A stretch of 9,758 bases of DNA, from assembly GCA_003165855.1 (NCBI GenBank), contig PMXH01000600.1:279-10036 (forward strand), given 5' to 3'. The notes under the pieces were generated by a model, which searched no databases, had not been told where the DNA came from, and saw nothing but the letters and a program-made list of their open reading frames with translations. Origin of the DNA: Acidobacteriaceae bacterium. Its GTDB lineage: Bacteria; Acidobacteriota; Terriglobia; Terriglobales; Acidobacteriaceae. Position 1 is the first letter of the stretch. Each line of letters starts with the position of its first letter. Shown here in pieces: positions 1-5,049 of this stretch. The translations under genes and the position numbers were made by a program.

Positions 1-356
1 CCGATCTGCAATCCCCAGCTTCCGCCGGTGATGGTGATCGGCGCCGGTGCGCTCCATCTGCCGCTTTCTGTCCGGCACGTGGCGACACCTTTGCCATGAC
101 TGCCTCCGAAACCGACAGCAATTTTCACCATGGAGGGAATCACCGCCACGCACTTCGCATCACTCATCACCTTGTCAGGGATTGCTTTATCAGGAGTGGC
201 CATGATCTCGTTCAGAACCTTGGCGGATGCATCGAGCCGTTTGTCAATGTCTGACCGGTCTTTGTCATCCGCGGAGCAGACCATACTGGCCAAAAACAGA
301 AAGCCAAAACCGAGCACCAGCAGACATCTCGGCGATGTGGAGCGAATTCTTCTCAT
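1..356 (-). CDS. SYLF-domain (Ysc84/DUF500-type) secreted protein, N-terminal part, cut by window edge
   Basis: The minus strand reads open from an ATG at 356-354 to the window edge, giving 118 residues and no stop. An AGAGG-like ribosome site in GGAAGAGGTCGCTT precedes the ATG. Residues 1-29 form a signal peptide: basic MRRIRS, a hydrophobic LLVLGFGFLFLA core, and a likely signal peptidase I site near VCSA/DD; the cysteine is not in a good lipobox. The mature part shows the first half of a SYLF domain: SAKVLNEIM, PDKAIPDKV, A-KCVAVIPSMVKIAVGFGGSHGKGV, then CRTESGRWSAP and GGSWGLQIG. Bacterial SYLF proteins are usually about 190-230 residues, so roughly half is missing. SYLF domains bind phospholipids in eukaryotic homologues; bacterial members are mostly exported and poorly characterised. 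It is transcribed away from the rest of the window. The family call is secure, the role is not. Confidence 0.88.
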   Translation of the reverse strand, partial: MRRIRSTSPRCLLVLGFGFLFLASMVCSADDKDRSDIDKRLDASAKVLNEIMATPDKAIPDKVMSDAKCVAVIPSMVKIAVGFGGSHGKGVATCRTESGRWSAPAPITITGGSWGLQI

Positions 357-800
357 AAGCGACCTCTTCCGTGCTCGAAGCGAGCAGCTGTTTTGAATGC
401 TATTGCGCATATAACCGTAAATTCCTCTTCGCGCTTCTTCCATCGGGTCGAAGCTGTAACGTGGGTCGTTGCGTGCTTGAGGAATTGGGAATGCTGGCAG
501 CCGGTTTACACGCTTGTAGGGTTCGAGAGGCAGTGCGAATAGGGTGTTGCTAGTATTTGATCTTTGAGAAGTGGAGTAATTAAGGGTTAACCCCGATGGG
601 AATCTTGCACGCTTGCTTCGCGGATCAGGGAATGCGAGCTGCCTAGGTAAGTGGAAAGTTCTTACTTGGAGCAGGCGACCCCGAAAGCACGGCTCCCTTA
701 ATTCCCAACCTTTGCACTGTCCTACGGCAACTAAGTTCCAGATAGCGACAAATTCCAAAGGCGCGGGTAGGCCCACGCTTTCATCAGGAGGAAGCTTTTT
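357..800. other. Divergent intergenic region, no gene seen
   Basis: This 444-base stretch separates the minus-strand SYLF gene from the plus-strand small-protein genes, so it should carry both promoters. Reading both strands I find no open frame with a credible ribosome site and protein-like composition. The only tidy element is the 10-base palindrome GGGTTAACCC at 584-593. No convincing sigma-70 hexamer pair was found. Confidence 0.5.
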
Positions 801-998
801 ATGGCAGACGATATGGAGAAAAAGGGGCAGCAGGGCAGCCAATCTGGACAAGGCAATCAGGGCGGGCAGTCTGGCCAGCATGGACAGGGCCAACAGAGTG
901 GCCAGTCCGGCCAGAACCAGCCAAAGAAGGGCGGTCAGGGGCAGAACGAGAACGAGGAAGACGACCAGAATCGCGACCGTCAACGTCGCGCTTCGTAG
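801..998 (+). CDS. Small Gly/Gln-rich hydrophilic (hydrophilin-like) protein
   Basis: A 65-residue protein starts at an ATG with a strong AGGAGG at 786-791, nine bases upstream. After MADDMEKKG, residues 9-48 are a low-complexity run of Gly, Gln and Ser built from variations of GQSGQ (GSQSGQGNQ, GGQSGQHGQGQ, QSGQSGQNQ). The tail is charged: acidic NENEEDD, then basic NRDRQRRAS. There is no hydrophobic core, signal peptide or membrane segment, so it should be soluble and largely disordered. The Gly content and hydrophilicity resemble hydrophilins and GsiB/KGG-type stress proteins, but no exact family motif is present. A hairpin terminator follows 34 bases after the stop, suggesting a monocistronic unit. 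A desiccation or osmotic-stress role is inferred from composition only. Confidence 0.75.
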   Translation: MADDMEKKGQQGSQSGQGNQGGQSGQHGQGQQSGQSGQNQPKKGGQGQNENEEDDQNRDRQRRAS

Positions 999-1032
999 TT
1001 TTCTTCTAATGCTATTGCAATGATCGCTGGGG

Positions 1033-1064
1033 TCCCGGCCTTTTGGGGTCGGGATTTCGTTTTT
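1033..1064 (+). terminator. Rho-independent terminator after the Gly/Gln-rich gene
   Basis: TCCCGGCC at 1033-1040 pairs with GGTCGGGA at 1047-1054 (one G-T wobble) around a TTTTGG loop. It is followed by the T-rich tract TTTCGTTTTT at 1055-1064. Placement 34 bases after the stop at 998 and the T tract on the plus strand fit an intrinsic terminator. Confidence 0.8.
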
Positions 1065-1132
1065 ATCGAGGTATCGTAATTTGTACGCTTCAAGTGCAAG
1101 GCTGACAATCAAAAAACTCGCGAGGAAACCAA

Positions 1133-1426
1133 ATGGCAGTGAAGAAACGTCCTCTGAAGCAGGAACCTTTCCTAAATACGGTCGCTCGCAAGCTGGGGCA
1201 CGCGGCAGGCGCACTCACCAAGGCAACCGAAGATTTGGCGGAGAATCTCTCAGCCCTCCCGGAAACTGTGACGAAGAGGGTACGCGAAGCTGGCCATATC
1301 GCACCCGCGAAGCCCTCTCAGGGGAGTGCCCGGCGTGCGAAGAAACTTCTTCCCACCTCGAGAAGGCGCAAAACGAAGGCCGCGTCTGGCGTGCCGAAGC
1401 GAAAACGGAAGAACAAAGTTGCCTGA
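1133..1426 (+). CDS. Small basic protein with Lys/Arg-rich tail, function unknown
   Basis: A 97-residue protein with a GAGG ribosome site seven bases before the ATG. Residues 12-55 look folded and probably helical (PFLNTVARKLGHAAGALTKA, then EDLAENLSALPETVTKRVREAG). Residues 56-97 are a strongly basic, Pro/Ala/Ser-containing tail with clusters such as SARRAKK, SRRRKTK and PKRKRKNK. The helical head plus disordered cationic tail recalls histone H1-like or other nucleic-acid-binding bacterial proteins, but I recognise no named domain. There is no signal peptide or membrane segment. It sits between two other small plus-strand genes, with the terminator at 1033-1064 separating it from the first. 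A longer overlapping frame from a TTG at 1081 has no ribosome site and less protein-like sequence, so this frame is preferred. Confidence 0.7.
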   Translation: MAVKKRPLKQEPFLNTVARKLGHAAGALTKATEDLAENLSALPETVTKRVREAGHIAPAKPSQGSARRAKKLLPTSRRRKTKAASGVPKRKRKNKVA

Positions 1427-1600
1427 AGTTTCACACGGGGACCGAGCCCCGGCTTCACTGGACCGTGATCAGAAAACCTTACATGGATTGGTTCTGGCAA
1501 CTAGGGAAACTATTGCGAGTTAGCAGGGCGCGGACAGTATTGCCGGCAAGCCGATGTGTTCTTACAGTGCGGAGAGTGCAGAAAGTTGAGGCCGTCTCCC

Positions 1601-1846
1601 ATGGCATACAAAATTGCAGGAAACAGTATTGAAGGGCAGCGTTCGCCTTCGGCAGAAGATCTAAGGCGCGTGTTCGAGACTGCTGTGTGCGAGATTCATC
1701 AAGCTGATCGCGCCGCTAAGAAGACGCTCCAGTATCGTACTCCGATCGTCTCCCGCGCGAGGATTTTGGGGCTGTCTCAAGCCGGCGCAGAGAAACAAGC
1801 ACTGGCGGACGCAGCTCGCGCCCTGGCTCGGCTCTGGAAGGTTTGA
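1601..1846 (+). CDS. Hypothetical 81-residue protein
   Basis: Starting from the ATG at 1601 the protein has 81 residues; TTGAGG at 1586-1591 sits nine bases upstream and decides this start over a GTG at 1556 in the same frame, which lacks one. The sequence is soluble and mostly helical: SAEDLRRVFETAVCEIHQADRAAKK (about 17-41), then TPIVSRARILGLSQAGAEKQALADAARALARLWK (about 48-80). The second half, with 'SRARILGLSQAGAEKQAL', could form two short helices and an amphipathic C-terminal helix. I recognise no family. It is the last plus-strand gene before the convergent boundary and is followed by the hairpin terminator at 1959-1992. Codon use and composition look ordinary. Whether it is expressed is uncertain. 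Confidence 0.55.
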   Translation: MAYKIAGNSIEGQRSPSAEDLRRVFETAVCEIHQADRAAKKTLQYRTPIVSRARILGLSQAGAEKQALADAARALARLWKV

Positions 1847-1958
1847 GAGAATCCGCTCCCGGGGAGAATGTCAGGAACAGTGCCCGCCGGTTCCGTTTTC
1901 TGCCGAAGTGCTCTCTCGATAACAAACGAAGTGAGGATGGCGAGACTTAGAAGGTGTT

Positions 1959-1992
1959 AGGGGATCGCTGAACTAGACAGCGTCCCCCTTTT
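1959..1992 (+). terminator. Hairpin terminator at the convergent boundary
   Basis: AGGGGATCGCTG at 1959-1970 pairs with CAGCGTCCCC at 1978-1987 through five CGCTG/CAGCG pairs, one bulged T and GGGGA/TCCCC, around the loop AACTAGA. TTTT follows at 1989-1992. It lies between the plus-strand gene ending at 1846 and the minus-strand gene ending at 2012. The T run is short, and the minus-strand side has no good T tract, so it mainly serves the plus strand. Confidence 0.65.
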
Positions 1993-2011
1993 GGCGGTAA
2001 GTGAAGCTAAC

Positions 2012-2278
2012 TCACTTTGCGGCGCGCGCGAGTGTTTTCTCATCTTCTTCTGTTCCTGTTGCGATTGACTTATCGGCCGGCGGATTTGTCTTCCCTGCCT
2101 TGTCGACAGCCTTTTTCCCGGCTTCTTTCACATTGCCCCAGGCGTTCTGCATCTTCCCTTCTACCTGCTTCGCCGCTCCTCGGACCTGTTTCTCGTTGTC
2201 TCCAGTCCATTCGCCCGCCTGGCGCTGGACGCGACCAGCAACATCTTTGACCTTGCCTTCCACTTGATCCTTGTTCAT
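2012..2278 (-). CDS. CsbD-family stress protein
   Basis: The 88-residue product starts at the ATG at 2278-2276, preceded by AGGAG with about nine bases of spacing. It opens with the CsbD signature MNKDQVEGKVKDVAGRVQ, followed by a second similar unit in which GDNEKQVRGAAKQVEGKMQNAWGNVKEAG matches the family pattern (K..QV.G..KQ..GK.Q...G..K). It is charged and Gly/Ala/Lys-rich with no signal peptide or membrane segment; the last 25 residues (KTNPPADKS onward) are a disordered tail beyond the usual core of about 60 residues. CsbD of Bacillus subtilis belongs to the sigma-B general stress regulon, and homologues are widely induced by stress, but the biochemical role is unknown. It lies 82 bases downstream of the Lmo0937-type gene in the same orientation and may be co-transcribed. 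Confidence 0.92.
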   Translation of the reverse strand: MNKDQVEGKVKDVAGRVQRQAGEWTGDNEKQVRGAAKQVEGKMQNAWGNVKEAGKKAVDKAGKTNPPADKSIATGTEEDEKTLARAAK

Positions 2279-2360
2279 GAGTATTTTCTCCTGGATTTGT
2301 TCTTCGATTCTTCGAAGTCGACTTTTGCTCCCCGGATCCCGCCGCTGCCGAGACGTTAAC

Positions 2361-2513
2361 TCAGACGACTGGGCTTCGGCCTTGGATCAAACGGATCAAA
2401 ACGGCGACCACCGCCAATACGAGCAGAATGTGAATGAATCCACCCAGTGTGTACGAGCTCACCATGCCCAACAGCCAGAGAATCAAGAGCAGAACGGCTA
2501 TAGTCCAGAGCAT
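2361..2513 (-). CDS. Lmo0937-family (DUF5670-like) mini membrane protein
   Basis: A 50-residue protein on the minus strand starts at ATG 2513-2511, with AAAGGAG five bases upstream, and stops at 2363-2361. It is almost entirely two membrane helices: residues 1-17 (MLWTIAVLLLILWLLGM) and about 27-43 (GGFIHILLVLAVVAVLI). They are joined by the short polar turn VSSYTLGG and end in RLIQGRSPVV. The pattern 'LW.I.V.LLILWLLG...SYTLGGFIHILLV.A....LIR.IQGR' is the hallmark of the Lmo0937 family of tiny inner-membrane proteins, which are normally about 50 residues. Their function is unknown; in many soil bacteria they sit next to CsbD or other stress genes, as here. Confidence 0.92.
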   Translation of the reverse strand: MLWTIAVLLLILWLLGMVSSYTLGGFIHILLVLAVVAVLIRLIQGRSPVV

Positions 2514-2606
2514 CGGTACTCCTTTCCTGGAAGCTTTATGCTGCTCGCTTGCAAACGCTAGCCAGCAACTGCACCGGAGTGTACGCGGAATACATGGCGG
2601 CAGGTA

Positions 2607-2627
2607 TCGAGTAAAATCCCTACTCGA
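2607..2627. promoter_or_regulatory. Perfect 7-base inverted repeat, candidate operator
   Basis: TCGAGTA (2607-2613) and TACTCGA (2621-2627) are exact inverted copies around AAATCCC. The element lies 94 bases upstream of the Lmo0937-type start codon and downstream of the regulator cluster. No T tract follows on either strand, so it is not an obvious terminator. A dyad of this size could bind a dimeric regulator such as a NarL-type protein, but no known consensus is claimed. Confidence 0.4.
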
Positions 2628-2689
2628 AGCGAAACTTCACTTTACTTGCGATGGAATGCGCAAGGGCGCGGTGGTTCTCAACCAGCCTG

Positions 2690-2877
2690 CTAGAAAAACT
2701 GGACGATTCCATTCTGCAGGGCATAGAGTGCAAGATCCGCGACCGAATTGGGGCTTGGTAGCTGGCTCAGAACCGCCTCGCGGTCACGCGATTCGGTTTT
2801 CTTTCCGCGGCGAGTCGCCCAGGAGGAAGCACTCGCGGTGCGCACGGATCGGGTAACGATTCTTCCCGGACGCTCAG
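2690..2877 (-). pseudogene. Decayed NarL/FixJ-type HTH C-terminus (regulator remnant)
   Basis: Reading the minus strand up to the TAG at 2692-2690, the last stretch gives DREAVLSQL, then NSVADLALYALQNGIVQFF. This matches position by position the end of the complete regulator next door (HRSNIMRKL, then HSIRDLVVYAIKNNIIQ) and the usual NarL-family ending. No ATG, ribosome site or intact HTH precedes it in frame. Further upstream, other frames show FLLGDSPRKENR (like SLLNLSTKTVETHR) and LSVREE at 2877-2860 (like LTVRERE). The spacing from LSVREE to NSVADL is 131 bases against 138 expected, so the whole HTH may be present but frameshifted. The region starts right at the stop of the preceding gene. 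The C-terminal match is clear; the upstream pieces are suggestive only. Confidence 0.6.
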
Positions 2878-3578
2878 GCCACAGTAGTCTCTGGCGGCGT
2901 ACCACGGAGTTGCGGCGGCATCTGAATCTGGATGATGTTGTTCTTGATCGCGTACACGACCAGGTCGCGAATGGAATGCAGGCTGAGCTTTCGCATGATG
3001 TTGCTGCGATGTGTTTCCACCGTCTTGGTACTCAAGTTCAGGAGTGAGGCCACTTCCTTGGAACTCTTTCCTTCCGCGAGAAGCTGAGTAACCTCGCGTT
3101 CCCGGACGGTCAGTGTCGGCAAGTTCGGAGGCTCGCTCCGGGATATGGCGTGACCCTTCTCCAGGAAGCCCGCCAACACTAGATCGTTCACCCGTGGCGT
3201 GAAGAACATCCGTTTGCTCTGCAAGGCATCGACAGCGGACACCAGATCGCGAGCAGCATCGGATTTCAGCACGAACCCGCGCGCTCCGGCGTCGAGCGCC
3301 TCACGGATGACCTGATCGGAATCAGTGATCGTGAGAACAATAACTTTGAAGTTGGGATCATGCTGCAGCAGTTGGCGTGTGGTGTCCAAGCCATTAAGGT
3401 ATGGCATGCCTATGTCCACGATCACGACATCCGGCTTCAACTGCTTGGCCATCTCGAGCGCCTCACGGCCATCGGATGCCTCTCCGCACACTTCCCAGCC
3501 CTCACGTTTCTGGAGAAGTGAACACAAACCTCGGCGTACGATTTCGTGATCGTCGGCTAACAAGATACGCAGTTTCAT
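2874..3578 (-). CDS. NarL/FixJ-family response regulator (REC + LuxR-type HTH)
   Basis: A complete 234-residue DNA-binding response regulator. The receiver covers about 1-120: acidic pair D9/D10 in LLADDHEIVRRG, phospho-acceptor D55 in VVIVDIGMP, switch T83 in VIVLTI, conserved K105 in GFVLKSDAARDL. A linker to about 154 leads to the LuxR-type HTH: LTVREREVTQLLAEGKSSKEVA and the recognition region STKTVETHRSNIMRKLSLHS (about 156-202). A 15-residue tail (MPPQLRGTPPETTVA) extends beyond the usual end. The start is the ATG at 3578-3576, with GGAGGA five bases upstream; an in-frame GTG at 3590 would overlap that ribosome site. It should be phosphorylated by a histidine kinase and then bind DNA as a dimer; the HisKA_3 kinase at 6081-7685 is the natural candidate partner. 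The receiver-only gene upstream is its close paralogue, and an HTH remnant follows its stop. Confidence 0.95.
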   Translation of the reverse strand: MKLRILLADDHEIVRRGLCSLLQKREGWEVCGEASDGREALEMAKQLKPDVVIVDIGMPYLNGLDTTRQLLQHDPNFKVIVLTITDSDQVIREALDAGARGFVLKSDAARDLVSAVDALQSKRMFFTPRVNDLVLAGFLEKGHAISRSEPPNLPTLTVREREVTQLLAEGKSSKEVASLLNLSTKTVETHRSNIMRKLSLHSIRDLVVYAIKNNIIQIQMPPQLRGTPPETTVA

Positions 3579-3637
3579 GGCATCCTCCACCTAAGCCTCA
3601 GAGATAGATAGATCTGGACACACTAACGGATCGGAAC

Positions 3638-4051
3638 TTAACCCGAAGCGTGCGGACTTCGTGCCAGTGCTGTAAAAACCCTATGCTGACTTACCGCCTC
3701 TACGGCCTCCAACAGATCACGGGCGGCATTCGACTTCACGACGTACCCCCTGGCTCCAGCATCCAAAGCCTCACGCATCATCTGCGGAGAATCATGCTGA
3801 GTAACGAACAAAACTTCGAGACCTGGGGTCTTTTGCTTCTGAATTAACCGGCACGCTTCCAAACCATTCATTCGAGGCATGGTGACGTCGAGCACCACAA
3901 CGTCGGGCTGCAAAACGCCGACCTTGTCCAGGGCCTCGACTCCATCCGATGCCTCGCCGACTACCTCCCACCCGGATCGCCCTTCCAACAATGTTCGCAG
4001 GCCTTGTCTCACGATGGGATGATCGTCCACTAGCAGTATGCGGACTGCCAT
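3638..4051 (-). CDS. Receiver-only protein, probably a NarL-type regulator lacking its HTH
   Basis: This 137-residue protein is a full receiver: D9/D10 in LLVDDHPIVRQG, phospho-acceptor D55 in VVVLDVTMP, switch T84 in LFVTQ, K106 in GYVVKSNAARDLLEAV. It closely resembles the receiver of the next gene: EALDAGARGYVVKSNAARDL here against EALDAGARGFVLKSDAARDL there. After residue 123 a short tail (HRVFTALARSPHASG) ends at a TAA, just where NarL proteins continue into the linker and HTH. The 59 bases before the next start hold no HTH. It could be a working single-domain regulator, acting as phosphate sink or relay, or a truncated gene. The ATG at 4051-4049 is preceded only by a weak AGAGAG-like site about 13 bases away. 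All phosphorylation residues are retained, which argues for continued function. Confidence 0.88.
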   Translation of the reverse strand: MAVRILLVDDHPIVRQGLRTLLEGRSGWEVVGEASDGVEALDKVGVLQPDVVVLDVTMPRMNGLEACRLIQKQKTPGLEVLFVTQHDSPQMMREALDAGARGYVVKSNAARDLLEAVEAVSQHRVFTALARSPHASG

Positions 4052-4133
4052 AAGGTTTTCTAGCTCTCTGAGGCAGCCTCCTGCATATCGTTCGATACAG
4101 TGACCCGGCTGGCTCCAGTTTCAGGGTCGCCCC

Positions 4134-4150
4134 ACTCCTGCCGCAGGAGT
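4134..4150. promoter_or_regulatory. Perfect 7-base inverted repeat upstream of the second receiver gene
   Basis: ACTCCTG (4134-4140) and CAGGAGT (4144-4150) are exact inverted copies around CCG. The element lies 82 bases upstream of the start codon at 4051. There is no T tract on either side. It may be an operator or a small RNA hairpin in the leader. Confidence 0.35.
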
Positions 4151-4222
4151 CTATCAGGCCAGGTGGAAAAGGCAACGTCTTCGTGAATCATTTGGAAGTT
4201 AGCATGGCACTATCCGGAGTCG

Positions 4223-4242
4223 AATACAGGGAATCCTGTATT
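4223..4242. promoter_or_regulatory. Perfect 8-base inverted repeat between two receiver genes
   Basis: AATACAGG (4223-4230) and CCTGTATT (4235-4242) are exact inverted copies around GAAT, 30 bases past the stop of the receiver gene at 4273. Read on the minus strand there is no T run after the stem, so a classical terminator for that gene is not supported. The plus strand shows only TT followed by CG. It may be an operator for the downstream gene, or a weak mRNA-end hairpin. Confidence 0.4.
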
Positions 4243-4272
4243 TTCGCAGATCTAGGGTTCCAAATAGAGACT

Positions 4273-4671
4273 TTAGTTGTCGATTGAGCTGACTCTCGGG
4301 AAATAGGTTCCTTCATGCAAAAGCGCATCCACTGCCTCGACGATGGACCCAACATCCGACTTGGCGCAGGCTCCCCGGATCCCCACTCTACGGGCTTCCT
4401 CGGCCAGTTGATTGGACAGATGAATGGTGACCATCAGAATGGGAATCTCAGGAAACAGTCTCGTGATTTGCCGGGCCACATCGAGACCGTTTAGATCTGG
4501 CATCTGAAAATCGAGCAGAATCATGTCGGGCGGATTTTTCTCGACTCGTTGGAGCGCTTCTCTTCCGGTGCGAGCCTCGTCACACACCTGCCAGGTGCTT
4601 TGCTGCTCAAGCAGAACACGAAGATAGTGCCGCACCGCCGGGTTGTCGTCTACCACAAGAATTCGAACCAA
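4273..4671 (-). CDS. Single-domain response regulator (receiver only), TTG start
   Basis: A 132-residue stand-alone receiver. It shows the acidic pair D8/D9 in ILVVDDNPAVRHYL, phospho-acceptor D54 in MILLDFQMPDLNGLDVA, switch T82 in LMVTIH, and K104 in GACAKSDVG. It ends with LLHEGTYFPRVSSIDN directly after the last receiver helix, so there is no output domain. The start is a TTG at 4671-4669: GGAGG lies nine bases upstream, and no in-frame ATG or GTG fits better. Compared with the two regulators downstream it is more diverged, for example IRGACAKSDVGSIVEAV in place of the ARG..VKS.AARDL motif. Such proteins usually pass phosphate on, soak it up, or bind a partner protein. It lies between the 57-residue gene (97 bases upstream) and the second receiver gene. 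Confidence 0.9.
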   Translation of the reverse strand: MVRILVVDDNPAVRHYLRVLLEQQSTWQVCDEARTGREALQRVEKNPPDMILLDFQMPDLNGLDVARQITRLFPEIPILMVTIHLSNQLAEEARRVGIRGACAKSDVGSIVEAVDALLHEGTYFPRVSSIDN

Positions 4672-4680
4672 GCGGCACTT

Positions 4681-4685
4681 CCTCC
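4681..4685 (-). promoter_or_regulatory. Ribosome binding site that fixes the TTG start
   Basis: On the minus strand GGAGG sits nine bases before the TTG at 4671. A nearby GTG at 4678 is out of frame. This supports initiation at the rare TTG codon, which would lower translation relative to ATG. Confidence 0.65.
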
Positions 4686-4767
4686 AATGCAGGGCCCCAC
4701 TGCTTAAGTACGGCTTCGATCCTGGCCAGGACCAATGTCTCTGGCCGCGCTAGCCACAGCCAGCTAT

Positions 4768-4941
4768 TCAATGCCCTTTGCTGTGGCCCTCTTCTTCTTT
4801 GTGCTTCTTCAGCACCGTTCGCGCAGCCACTTCCTTGGCCCGATCACCGTAGCGGCCGGACCGTTGCGCACTTTCCTTGATATGCTCATACTCTCGCTGC
4901 TCTTTTGCACTTACTCCGCGAAGATGTTTTTTTTCAGGCAT
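4768..4941 (-). CDS. Small hydrophilic 'EYEHIKES' protein, conserved family of unknown function
   Basis: A 57-residue protein starts at ATG 4941-4939, with AAGGAG five bases upstream, and ends at 4770-4768. It is highly charged: MPEKKHLRGVSAKEQ, then REYEHIKESAQRSGRYGDRAKEVAARTVLKKH, then EEEGHSKGH. The central pattern (K..R.YEHI.ES....G.....A.E.AARTV.K) matches a widespread family of small bacterial proteins, some annotated as 'plasmid stabilization protein' on thin evidence and often found among stress genes. No membrane segment or signal peptide is present; two helices are likely. It starts 108 bases downstream of the ECF sigma factor, in the same orientation and with a possible promoter of its own. 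The family resemblance is from memory and the function is unknown. Confidence 0.82.
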   Translation of the reverse strand: MPEKKHLRGVSAKEQREYEHIKESAQRSGRYGDRAKEVAARTVLKKHKEEEGHSKGH

Positions 4942-4972
4942 CCCGTCTCCTTCATATCATTCTCACCCGTCC

Positions 4973-5001
4973 ACCATAGATTCTTAGCGATGGGCTCGCA
5001 A
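4973..5001 (-). promoter_or_regulatory. Possible sigma-70-type promoter for the 57-residue gene
   Basis: On the minus strand TTGCGA (5001-4996) and TATGGT (4978-4973) are separated by 17 bases, each matching four of six consensus positions. A transcript would begin about 25 bases before the start codon at 4941. This is a weak visual match only. Confidence 0.25.
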
Positions 5002-5049
5002 TACGGCAAACTCCTTACGCCCAACACTGCCCGCGCGGCGTATTCTTTC

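Noticed and set aside
130..396. Plus-strand open frame of 88 codons at the left end
   Set aside because: It is the reverse of the SYLF gene, whose minus-strand frame has a signal peptide and clear family motifs.
371..553. Plus-strand open frame of 60 codons in the first intergenic region
   Set aside because: There is no ribosome site, and the Cys/Arg-rich composition is not protein-like.
584..593. Palindrome GGGTTAACCC
   Set aside because: A 10-base palindrome alone occurs by chance, and no paired promoter or second copy supports an operator; mentioned only in the gap entry.
1081..1632. Long plus-strand open frame of 183 codons from a TTG
   Set aside because: It has no ribosome site, overlaps two frames with good ones, and its sequence is rich in Arg, Ser, Gly and Trp as expected of an out-of-frame reading.
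2748..3047. Plus-strand open frame with an AGGAGG inside the region
   Set aside because: It is antisense to the NarL regulator; the AGGAGG at about 2820 precedes only a short GTG frame with no recognisable product.
3600..3614. Short GATA-type tandem repeat (about three units)
   Set aside because: Too short to call a functional repeat array; likely chance in a short intergenic gap.
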